Shown here one piece after another: positions 1-5,251 of a stretch of 16,710 bases of DNA. The notes beneath the pieces are model-generated. The model had not been told where the DNA came from. It saw only the letters and a program-made list of their open reading frames with translations, and did no database searches. Source of the DNA: DATHSN01 sp035464115 (GTDB lineage: Bacteria > Actinomycetota > Acidimicrobiia > Acidimicrobiales > SKKL01). How positions within the stretch are numbered: position 1 is the stretch's first letter; each line of letters opens with the position of its first letter. A program made the position numbers and the translations under genes. The stretch covers positions 1 through 16,710 of the forward strand of contig DATHSN010000349.1 of NCBI GenBank assembly GCA_035464115.1. Reading direction: 5' to 3'.

Positions 1-36
1 GGGCGAGGGTGGGGGTGCGCGAGTGGGACGGCGCCG

Positions 37-381
37 TCAGCGCGACGGGGGCGACGGGGGCGTCGGCGCGGGCCGGTGCAGCACCGCGCTGGTGACGACC
101 ACCCGCAGCGCGTCGCCCTCGGCGTGGGCCACCCCGTCGACGATCATCGAGTAGCCGTCGGGTTCCGGTGGCGCCCAGGCGAGCGTCACCTCGCTCCGCA
201 GCCCGAGGTTGGCGAGCGTGGTCCGCCCGGCGCCGTGGACCACGAGGTCACCGTCGGCGAGCGTCACCGCCACCGCCACGAGGTGCGCGCCGCCCTCGGG
301 TCCCACGGTGACGAGGAACGGCGGGAACGTCCGCTCCGCGAGGGCCGCCGCCAGCTCGTCGGGCTCGACGCGGATGCTCAC
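37..381 (-). CDS. Pyridoxamine 5'-phosphate oxidase-fold (FMN-binding split barrel) family protein
   Basis: A 114-residue protein whose body, with alternating beta-strand stretches (FLVTVGPEGGAHLVAVAV, DLVVHGAGRTTLANL, EVTLAWAPPEPDGYSMIVDG), looks like a small split-barrel flavin-binding protein. These often bind FMN or F420 and act as reductases, but the substrate cannot be read here. I start it at GTG 381 rather than the in-frame GTG at 390. A TACCGT box (minus strand, 389-394) lies 7 nt before 381, the same leaderless layout seen at other genes in the window, and MSIRVEPDELAAALAE is a natural N-terminus. The C-terminus is a proline/serine tail encoded by a short gacgggggc repeat. It is divergent from the TetR gene, with 85 bp between starts, so it may be one of that regulator's targets. 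The family assignment is by overall pattern only. Confidence 0.7.
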   Translation of the reverse strand: MSIRVEPDELAAALAERTFPPFLVTVGPEGGAHLVAVAVTLADGDLVVHGAGRTTLANLGLRSEVTLAWAPPEPDGYSMIVDGVAHAEGDALRVVVTSAVLHRPAPTPPSPPSR

Positions 382-388
382 GCACCGC

Positions 389-394
389 ACGGTA
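389..394 (-). promoter_or_regulatory. -10 box TACCGT for the PPOX-like gene
   Basis: Minus-strand TACCGT fits the actinobacterial TAnnnT -10 pattern. It ends 7 nt before GTG 381, which would put transcription and translation starts at the same base (leaderless). No convincing -35 is seen. It supports choosing the 381 start over 390. Confidence 0.45.
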
Positions 395-431
395 CCCGAG
401 CACCTACTGGCATGCCGTGTGTCGAGAGAGG

Positions 432-460
432 TTGCCCCGGTCGTCGGGGCTCCCTAGTTT
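432..460 (+). promoter_or_regulatory. Promoter of the TetR gene: TTGCCC, 17-bp spacer, TAGTTT
   Basis: The -35 TTGCCC (432-437) and -10 TAGTTT (455-460) are separated by the ideal 17 bp. The -10 ends 6 nt before the GTG at 467, so the mRNA probably begins at or next to the start codon, without a leader. This is the best two-box promoter in the window. The spacer holds a perfect inverted repeat (see next entry). Confidence 0.65.
434..450. promoter_or_regulatory. Candidate TetR operator: GCCCCG-N5-CGGGGC
   Basis: A perfect 6-bp inverted repeat, GCCCCG (434-439) and CGGGGC (445-450), is separated by 5 bp. It overlaps the end of the -35 box and lies within the -35/-10 spacer of the regulator's own promoter. 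TetR dimers typically bind such palindromes and block RNA polymerase, so autorepression is a natural reading. GC-rich sequence produces chance palindromes, so the position is the stronger argument. Confidence 0.45.
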
Positions 461-466
461 GATCCC

Positions 467-1273
467 GTGCCCCCTGCTGTCGAGCGCCCCACCCCCGACC
501 CGCCCACTGGCCGCGAGGCCGACGCCCCGGGTCTCGTCGCCGTCGACGGGGCAGACGTCGACGATCTCGCGGCCGACGGGCGCCACCAGCGGCGCCAGCG
601 CAACGCCGAGGCGGTGGTCGACGCCGTCGTCGAGCTGTGGGCCGACGGCGAGCTCGAGCCGGGCGCACAGGTCATCGCCGACCGCTCCGGGGTGTCGCTG
701 CGCTCGTTGTTCCGCTACTTCGAGGACATCGACGCCCTGGTCGCCACCGCCATCGAGCGCCACGCCCACCGTCTCGACCCGTGGTTCGACCTGCTCCCCG
801 CCGACGGCTCGCTCGACGTGCGGCTCGCTCGGCTCGTCGAGCACCGCATGGCGCTGCACGACGCGGTCGCCCCGCTCCTGCGGGCCTCGCGGCTGCGGTC
901 CCACCGGGTCCCGCGCATCGCCCTCCAGCGCGCCGAACGCGCCGCCCAGCTGCGAGCGCAGAGCGCCGCCCTGCTCGAGCCGGAGCTGTCGACCGTCGCG
1001 TCCGCCACCGGCCGGCGTGTGCTCGACGCCCTCGAGCTGGCCCTCGACCTCGAGAGCATCGACCGCCTCGTCACCGACCGTCGGCTCGGCCCCGCCCGCA
1101 CCCGCGCGGTCCTGCGCCTCCTCGGCGACGGCGCGGGGGCCGAGCGGCGCGGTCCCCGGCGGCGCCACCCGCTCCGCTCGACCCCGCTCCGCTCGACCCC
1201 GCTCGGCGCCACCCGCTCCGCTCGACCCCGCTCCACTCGACCCCGCTCCGCCCCGCCCACCGAGAGGACCCCG
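467..1273 (+). CDS. TetR/AcrR-family transcriptional regulator, without a stop codon of its own
   Basis: The DNA-binding part is residues ~39-95. A first helix (RNAEAVVDAVVELW), a helix-turn-helix (QVIADRSGVSLRSLFRYFED) and the start of helix 4 (DALVATAIERH) make up the classic TetR N-terminal domain. Residues ~96-228 are helical and suit a ligand-binding/dimerisation domain. GTG 467 is chosen because the promoter places the transcript start there. Residues ~230-269 are a low-complexity Arg/Pro/Ser/Thr tail encoded by a 44-bp tandem duplication. No stop codon occurs before the dehalogenase ATG at 1274, which is in the same frame. The end given here is therefore the last base before that ATG, and the actual ORF continues to 2194 (575 codons). 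It may be made as a regulator-enzyme fusion, or as overlapping products if ribosomes also start at 1274. It likely regulates itself and the dehalogenase. Confidence 0.75.
1161..1248. repeat. 44-bp tandem duplication with internal 15-bp sub-repeats
   Basis: Two adjacent 44-bp copies, 1161-1204 and 1205-1248, differ at one position (G1191 versus A1235). Each holds units related to GCTCCGCTCGACCCC. Because 44 is not a multiple of three, copy one reads as HPLRSTPLRSTP and copy two as TRSARPRSTRPR. Changing copy number by one would shift the regulator out of frame with the dehalogenase. It lies at the regulator's C-terminal tail, just before the dehalogenase ribosome-binding site. Confidence 0.95.
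1262..1268 (+). promoter_or_regulatory. Shine-Dalgarno GAGAGGA for the dehalogenase start
   Basis: GAGAGGA ends 5 nt before ATG 1274, a near-ideal spacing. It shows that the dehalogenase can be initiated separately even though the upstream ORF reads into it in frame. Confidence 0.65.
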
Positions 1274-2194
1274 ATGCAGACCGTCCGCACGCCCGACGAG
1301 CGCTTCGCCGACCTGCCCGACTACGGTTTCGCGCCCCGCTACGAGGAGATCCCCGACGGCGACGGCGGCACCGTGCGCGTCGCGGTCATCGACGAGGGTC
1401 CCCGCGACGCCGCCGAGACGGTGCTGTGCCTGCACGGCGAGCCGTCGTGGTCGTTCCTCTATCGCCACATGATCCCGCTGTTCGTGGCGGCCGGACACCG
1501 GGTGGTGGCCCCCGACCTGGTCGGCTTCGGCCGGTCCGACAAGCCGGCCGACCGCGCCGACTGCACGTTCGCCCGTCACGTGGACTGGCTGCGGGCCACC
1601 GTGTTCGACGCCCTCGACCTGCGGGGCATCACCCTGGTCTGCCAGGACTGGGGCGGGCTCCTCGGCCTGCGGCTGGTCGCCCTCGAGCCCGAGCGCTTCG
1701 CCCGGGTGGTCACCGCCAACACGGGGCTGCCCACCGGTGACACCGCTCCCTCCGAGGCGTTCCTCGCGTGGCAGCGGTTCAGCCAGACCGCCGAGCACTT
1801 CCCGGTCGGCCAGATCGTCAACGGCGGCTGCACCACCGACCTGGCCCCCGAGGTCGTCGCCGGCTACGACGCCCCGTTCCCCGACGACTCCTACACGGCG
1901 GCGGCCCGCATCTTCCCGTCGCTCGTGCCGACGTCGCCCGACGATCCCGAGGCGCCGGCCAACCGGGCGGCCTGGGAGGTGCTGGAGTCGTTCACCCGCC
2001 CGTGGCTGTGCGCCTTCAGCGACGCCGACCCGGTCACCAAGGGCGGTGAGCGGGCGTTCCTGTCGCGGGTCCCCGGCACGAACGGGCAGCCGCACACCAC
2101 CATCGAGGGTGGCGGCCACTTCCTCCAGGAGGACCGGGGCCCCGAGCTGGCCCGCGTCGTGATCGACTGGATGGCCGCCACCCCGAGGGCCTGA
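1274..2194 (+). CDS. Haloalkane dehalogenase (alpha/beta hydrolase, HLD-I / DhlA-like)
   Basis: A 306-residue alpha/beta hydrolase, the usual size for haloalkane dehalogenases (EC 3.8.1.5), which hydrolyse carbon-halogen bonds to an alcohol and halide. Visible features: oxyanion-hole HGEPSWSFLYR; GFGRSDKP; nucleophile D125 in CQDWGG followed by W126, a halide-holding Trp; a second candidate Trp, W166, in the cap; acid D252 in FSDADP; and H282 in GGGHFLQED. Placing the acid after beta-strand 7 matches subfamily I, and D125 falls next to DhlA's D124. The start is ATG 1274, with a good Shine-Dalgarno. It is in frame and continuous with the TetR ORF. Activity on halogenated compounds is inferred, since related hydrolases can lose it. 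No promoter of its own is seen, so it probably shares the TetR transcript. Confidence 0.85.
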   Translation: MQTVRTPDERFADLPDYGFAPRYEEIPDGDGGTVRVAVIDEGPRDAAETVLCLHGEPSWSFLYRHMIPLFVAAGHRVVAPDLVGFGRSDKPADRADCTFARHVDWLRATVFDALDLRGITLVCQDWGGLLGLRLVALEPERFARVVTANTGLPTGDTAPSEAFLAWQRFSQTAEHFPVGQIVNGGCTTDLAPEVVAGYDAPFPDDSYTAAARIFPSLVPTSPDDPEAPANRAAWEVLESFTRPWLCAFSDADPVTKGGERAFLSRVPGTNGQPHTTIEGGGHFLQEDRGPELARVVIDWMAATPRA

Positions 2195-2229
2195 CCTCCC
2201 GATCTGCCCGCGCCCGGTCCAGCGGTCGC

Positions 2230-2235
2230 TAGCGT
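2230..2235 (+). promoter_or_regulatory. -10 box TAGCGT for the CNNM/CBS protein gene
   Basis: TAGCGT ends 7 nt before GTG 2243, consistent with a leaderless transcript. No clear -35. It suggests this gene is transcribed separately from the dehalogenase 48 bp upstream. Confidence 0.45.
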
Positions 2236-2242
2236 CTCGGGG

Positions 2243-3556
2243 GTGATCTCCCAACTGGCTCTGGTCGGTGCCCTCGTCGTGATCAACGCGCTCTTCGCGG
2301 GCACCGAGCTGGCGCTCGTCTCGCTCCGCGAGGGCCAGCTCCAGCGCCTCGAGACCCAGGGGCGCCGGGGGGCCACCCTCGCCCGGCTGGCCCGCGACCC
2401 CAACCGCTTCCTGGCCACCATCCAGATCGGCATCACCCTGGCCGGTTTCCTCGCCTCGGCGGCCGCCGCGGTGTCGTTGGCCGAGCCGCTCGAGGAGCCG
2501 TTGTCGTTCCTCGGCGACCTCGCCGGGCCGGCCTCGATCGTGCTCGTGACGTTGATCCTGGCCTACGTGACGTTGGTGTTCGGGGAGCTGGCCCCCAAGC
2601 GCCTCGCCATGCAGCGCGCCGAGCGGTGGGGGATGCTCGCGGCCCGGCCGCTCTCGGTGGTCGAGACCCTCACCCGCCCGGCGGTGCACCTGCTGTCGTT
2701 CTCCACCAACCTCGTGGTGCGGGTGCTCGGCGGCGATCCGCACCAGCGCGGCGACGAGGTCAGCGCCGAGGAGCTCCGCCAGATGGTGGCCACCCGCAGC
2801 GAGCTCACCCTGCAGCAGCGCCGGATCATCGACGGCGCGTTCGAGGTCTCCGAGCGCAACCTGCGCGAGGTGCTGCGGCCCCGACGTGAGGTGCTGTGGT
2901 TCGACGCCGCCCGCACCGCCTCCGACGCCATGGTCGAGCTCGTCGACCGCGGCCACTCGCGGGCGCCGGTCGTGCACACCAGCCTCGACGACGTGGTCGG
3001 CGTGGTGCACCTGCGCGACCTGGTCGGCGCGGCCGACCGCCCGGTGGGCGAGCTGGCGCGCGAGGTGGTGGCGTTCCCCGAGTCGGCGGGCGTGCTCGAC
3101 AGCCTCCGCCGGCTGCAGAGCGCCCGCCAGCAGCTGGCCATCGTCATCGACGAGCACGGCGCCACCGAGGGCATCGTCACCGTCGAGGACCTGGTCGAGG
3201 AGCTGGTGGGGGAGATCTACGACGAGAGCGACCGCGACGTGCGCGCCGTGGTGCGTCGCGCCGACGACACCTTGGTGCTGCCCGGCACCTTCCCGGTGCA
3301 CGACCTCGTCGACCTGGGCGTGGTGCTCGCCGAGGAGGAGCTCGACGGCGACTACACCACCGTGGCCGGGCTGGTGCTCGAGCACCTCGGCCACCTGCCC
3401 AACGCCCCCGGCGAGCGGGTCGAGGTCGACGGCTGGAGGTTCGAGGTGACCGGGTTGGGGCGTCGCGCCATCAGCGAGGTCACGGTGCGCGCCGTCGAGC
3501 CGGGCGATCCCGAGCCGCAGGACGAGCGGCCCGCCGATCGGGCCATCGGCGGGTAG
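2243..3556 (+). CDS. CNNM (DUF21)/CBS-domain membrane protein, HlyC/CorC family
   Basis: 437 residues. Residues ~1-190 form a DUF21/CNNM membrane domain with hydrophobic segments at ~1-25, 57-80 and 93-117 and the family signature FGELAPKRLA (113-122). Two CBS repeats follow (~205-262 and ~268-322, the second ending in IVTVEDLVEELVGEI). A CorC_HlyC transporter-associated domain lies at ~340-418 (DDTLVLPGTF ... DGDYTTVAGLVLEHLGHLP). The family is linked to magnesium/cobalt efflux or magnesium homeostasis, with the CBS pair sensing nucleotide. Some members are annotated as haemolysins on weak grounds. The start is GTG 2243, placed by the TAGCGT box. The length is typical. Its neighbours do not specify the ion. 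Confidence 0.9.
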   Translation: MISQLALVGALVVINALFAGTELALVSLREGQLQRLETQGRRGATLARLARDPNRFLATIQIGITLAGFLASAAAAVSLAEPLEEPLSFLGDLAGPASIVLVTLILAYVTLVFGELAPKRLAMQRAERWGMLAARPLSVVETLTRPAVHLLSFSTNLVVRVLGGDPHQRGDEVSAEELRQMVATRSELTLQQRRIIDGAFEVSERNLREVLRPRREVLWFDAARTASDAMVELVDRGHSRAPVVHTSLDDVVGVVHLRDLVGAADRPVGELAREVVAFPESAGVLDSLRRLQSARQQLAIVIDEHGATEGIVTVEDLVEELVGEIYDESDRDVRAVVRRADDTLVLPGTFPVHDLVDLGVVLAEEELDGDYTTVAGLVLEHLGHLPNAPGERVEVDGWRFEVTGLGRRAISEVTVRAVEPGDPEPQDERPADRAIGG

Positions 3557-3570
3557 GCGGTCGACCCGCC
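3548..3570 (+). terminator. Hairpin after the CNNM/CBS gene
   Basis: GGCGGGT (3548-3554) pairs with ACCCGCC (3564-3570) around a 9-nt loop, overlapping the stop codon. There is no T-run. A plausible high-GC terminator, but short. Confidence 0.35.
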
Positions 3571-3599
3571 CATGGCGAGCGCGCACCGGCGCGCCCCGC

Positions 3600-3605
3600 T
3601 AGTGT
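3600..3605 (+). promoter_or_regulatory. -10 box TAGTGT for the MBL-fold hydrolase gene
   Basis: TAGTGT ends 8 nt before ATG 3614. It decides the start: the longer in-frame ATG at 3572 would lie upstream of this promoter. Confidence 0.45.
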
Positions 3606-3613
3606 CACGATCC

Positions 3614-4453
3614 ATGTCACAACTTTCGGTGGTCCTCCTGGGAACCGGCAGCCCGCTGCCGGACCCGCACCGCGCCGGTCCGGCCTCGCTGGTGCGGGCT
3701 GCCGGCCGCCACCTGCTCGTCGACTGTGGTCGAGGGGTGCTCATGCGCCTCGCCGGCGCCGGCCTCGGGGCCGGCCAGCTCGACGCGCTGGTGCTCACCC
3801 ACCTGCACAGCGACCACGTCACCGACCTCACCGACGTCATCACCACCCGGTGGGTCACCTCGTTCGCGCCGAGCCCGCTCACCATCGTGGGTCCGCCCGG
3901 CACCGCCACCCTGGTCGAGCGCGTCCTCGCCTCGCTCGCCGACGACGTCGGCTACCGCCTCAGCCACCACGCCGACCTCACGTGGGAGCCCCCGGTCGAG
4001 GTGCACGAGGTGGCCGACGGCGAGGCCTGGTCGGCCGACGGCGTCTCGGTCACCGTGGCCCCGACCGACCACCGCCCGGTGGCGCCCACCATCGGCGTGC
4101 GGGTCGACGTGGGCGACGCCTCCGTGGTGCTCGCCGGCGACACCGTGCCGTGCCCCGGGCTCGACCGGCTGGTGGCCGGGGCCACCGTCTACGTCCAGAC
4201 CGTGGTGCGGCCGTCGCTCATCGAGCCCATCCCCATGGAGCGGTTCCGCGACGTGCTCGACTACCACTCGTCGCTGGCCGACGCCGGCGCCACCGCCACC
4301 CGCGGCGGGGTGCGCACGCTGGTGCTCACCCACTGCGTCCCGGCCCCCGCCCCGGGCACCGAGCCCGAGTGGATCGCCGAAGCCGCGGCCGAGTTCAGTG
4401 GCGAGATCCTGCTGGCGGCCGACCTCGACGAGGTGGTCGCCGCGGCATCGTGA
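3614..4453 (+). CDS. Metallo-beta-lactamase-fold hydrolase, ribonuclease Z-like
   Basis: 279 residues with a full set of metal-binding positions: GTGSP (10-14), THLHSDH (62-68), H153 in TDHRPVAPTIGVRV, D176 in LAGDT and H240 in LVLTHCVP. A HSSLADAG stretch at ~218 also resembles this group. These residues coordinate two zinc ions. The fold and N-terminus resemble tRNA 3'-endonuclease Z and arylsulfatase/phosphodiesterase relatives. The family's usual H-E-A stretch after the GDT strand is replaced by VYVQTVV, so a true tRNA-processing role is doubtful and the substrate is unknown. Start ATG 3614 is supported by both the -10 position and the usual xxVVLLGTGSP beginning. Likely cytoplasmic, with no signal peptide. 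Confidence 0.85.
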   Translation: MSQLSVVLLGTGSPLPDPHRAGPASLVRAAGRHLLVDCGRGVLMRLAGAGLGAGQLDALVLTHLHSDHVTDLTDVITTRWVTSFAPSPLTIVGPPGTATLVERVLASLADDVGYRLSHHADLTWEPPVEVHEVADGEAWSADGVSVTVAPTDHRPVAPTIGVRVDVGDASVVLAGDTVPCPGLDRLVAGATVYVQTVVRPSLIEPIPMERFRDVLDYHSSLADAGATATRGGVRTLVLTHCVPAPAPGTEPEWIAEAAAEFSGEILLAADLDEVVAAAS

Positions 4454-4454
4454 C

Positions 4455-4468
4455 CCCGGCCCGCCGGG
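4455..4468 (+). terminator. Short hairpin after the MBL-fold gene
   Basis: CCCGG (4455-4459) pairs with CCGGG (4464-4468) across a 4-nt loop just after the stop codon, followed by TT. Weak terminator candidate. Confidence 0.3.
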
Positions 4469-4493
4469 TTGGAGAATCGCCCGCCCCGACGGT

Positions 4494-4499
4494 CACAGT
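4494..4499 (+). promoter_or_regulatory. Weak -10-like CACAGT before the 141-aa gene
   Basis: CACAGT keeps the conserved second-position A and final T and ends 6 nt before GTG 4506, the leaderless spacing used by neighbours. A TTGGAG at 4469-4474 could be a -35, but the 19-bp spacing is long. Confidence 0.25.
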
Positions 4500-4505
4500 C
4501 TCGGC

Positions 4506-4931
4506 GTGGAGGGGTTCTCGGACGGCGCGGTGCCGGTCGTGTCGGTGGGGCGCACCACCGTGGAGGGCGACGACCGTGCGCTCCCCGCGGTGCTGCTCGA
4601 CGTGTCCGACCGGCCCGACGTCGCCGACCTGGCCCGGGTCCACGCCCTCGAGGGCGTCGGCGACGTGCGCACCGCGGCGGCGGTGCGCACGGTGGGCGAC
4701 CCGGCCGACTGGCTGATCCGCCTCGACGTGGCCGTCGACCGGCCGGTGCGGTGCCGGTTCCACGTGGTCACCGGCCTGGTGGCGTCGCTCGGCCTGCTCC
4801 GCGACGTGGCCGACACCGGTCTGTTGGTGATCGCCACCGGTGAGCCCGAGCCCGGAGCCCGCTGGTTGGCCGTCGAGATCGACCGCCCGCAGCTGGCCGA
4901 GGTGCTCGCCACGGTGAGCGGGGGCGGCTGA
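4506..4931 (+). CDS. Unrecognised 141-residue protein
   Basis: I do not recognise a family. The protein is soluble-looking, acidic and cysteine-poor (one Cys), with alternating short strands and helices: VPVVSVGRTTVEG, ALPAVLLDVSDRPDVADLARVHALEG, WLIRLDVAVDRPVRCRFHVVTGLVASLGLLRDVADTGLLVIATG, RWLAVEIDRPQLAEVLATV. The pattern suggests a small alpha/beta domain. Coding is supported by strong G/C in the third codon position, the GTG at a promoter-like spacing and an end in a convergent terminator. The stop codon lies inside the stem of the hairpin shared with the DUF3039 gene. No membrane segment or signal peptide. Confidence 0.65.
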   Translation: MEGFSDGAVPVVSVGRTTVEGDDRALPAVLLDVSDRPDVADLARVHALEGVGDVRTAAAVRTVGDPADWLIRLDVAVDRPVRCRFHVVTGLVASLGLLRDVADTGLLVIATGEPEPGARWLAVEIDRPQLAEVLATVSGGG

Positions 4932-4947
4932 GCGCCGCTCAGCCGCC
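4923..4947. terminator. Bidirectional hairpin holding both convergent stop codons
   Basis: GGCGGCTGAGC (4923-4933) and GCTCAGCCGCC (4937-4947) form a perfect 11-bp stem with a 3-nt loop. The plus-strand stop TGA (4929-4931) base-pairs with the bases forming the minus-strand stop (TCA at 4939-4941). The symmetry and position between convergent genes indicate a two-way terminator. No T-run flanks it. Confidence 0.6.
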
Positions 4948-5163
4948 GAGCATCTGGCCGCGGACCTCGACGCAGGTGGGGCACACCGGATAGCGGTCGG
5001 GGTCGCGGGTCGGCGTGAACTTCTTGCCGCACAGCGCGGTGATGAGCTCGCCGGTGACGGCGGCGCGGGCGATGTCGGCCTTCTTGGCGTAGTGGGCGAA
5101 GCGGTCGTGATCGCCGTCGTGGTCGGTGCGGAGCGGGGTCTCCTCGACGGTGGGCGAGGTCAT
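4939..5163 (-). CDS. DUF3039 family small zinc-ribbon-like protein
   Basis: 74 residues. A Cys pattern of C45-G-K-K-F and C61-x-x-C64 (LCGKKFTPTRDPDRYPVCPTC), preceded by HYAKKADIARAAVTGELITALCG, matches the small actinobacterial DUF3039 family, widely conserved but without known function. The three cysteines plus a histidine could bind zinc. Start ATG 5163 has a TACCAT box 6 nt upstream. It lies on its own transcript between the acyl-CoA ligase terminator and the convergent hairpin. Confidence 0.8.
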   Translation of the reverse strand: MTSPTVEETPLRTDHDGDHDRFAHYAKKADIARAAVTGELITALCGKKFTPTRDPDRYPVCPTCVEVRGQMLGG

Positions 5164-5169
5164 GGCCCG

Positions 5170-5175
5170 ATGGTA
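5170..5175 (-). promoter_or_regulatory. -10 box TACCAT for the DUF3039 gene
   Basis: Minus-strand TACCAT ends 6 nt before ATG 5163, giving a probable leaderless transcript. It lies just downstream of the acyl-CoA ligase terminator hairpin. Confidence 0.45.
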
Positions 5176-5185
5176 CCGGCGCGGC

Positions 5186-5214
5186 GCCGGCGGTCGAACG
5201 GGTCGACCGCCGGC
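5186..5214 (-). terminator. Strong hairpin after the acyl-CoA ligase gene
   Basis: GCCGGCGGTCGA (5186-5197) and TCGACCGCCGGC (5203-5214) form a perfect 12-bp stem with a 5-nt loop, about 32 nt past the ligase stop on the minus strand and just before the next gene's -10 box. A good terminator by stem strength, though without a U-tract. Confidence 0.6.
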
Positions 5215-5227
5215 CCGGCCGGCCGCC

Positions 5228-5251
5228 CCCGATCAGGTCACCCGATCAGGT
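5228..5251. repeat. 13-bp partial tandem duplication at the ligase stop codon
   Basis: CCCGATCAGGT occurs at 5228-5238 and 5241-5251, 13 bp apart. On the minus strand the 5241-5251 copy contains the ligase's stop codon (TGA at 5246-5248). The other copy repeats the same bases out of frame. Probably a small slippage duplication. Confidence 0.85.

Noticed and set aside
1161..1248. CRISPR-like or regulatory-RNA repeat array
   Set aside because: The repeats are directly adjacent without unique spacers and lie inside a coding frame. It is a tandem duplication, not an array.
404..3586. A 1060-codon open frame on the minus strand
   Set aside because: It lies antisense to the TetR, dehalogenase and CNNM/CBS genes, has low-complexity His/Gly/Arg-rich composition and no recognisable domain. 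Long antisense frames are expected where third codon positions are nearly all G or C.
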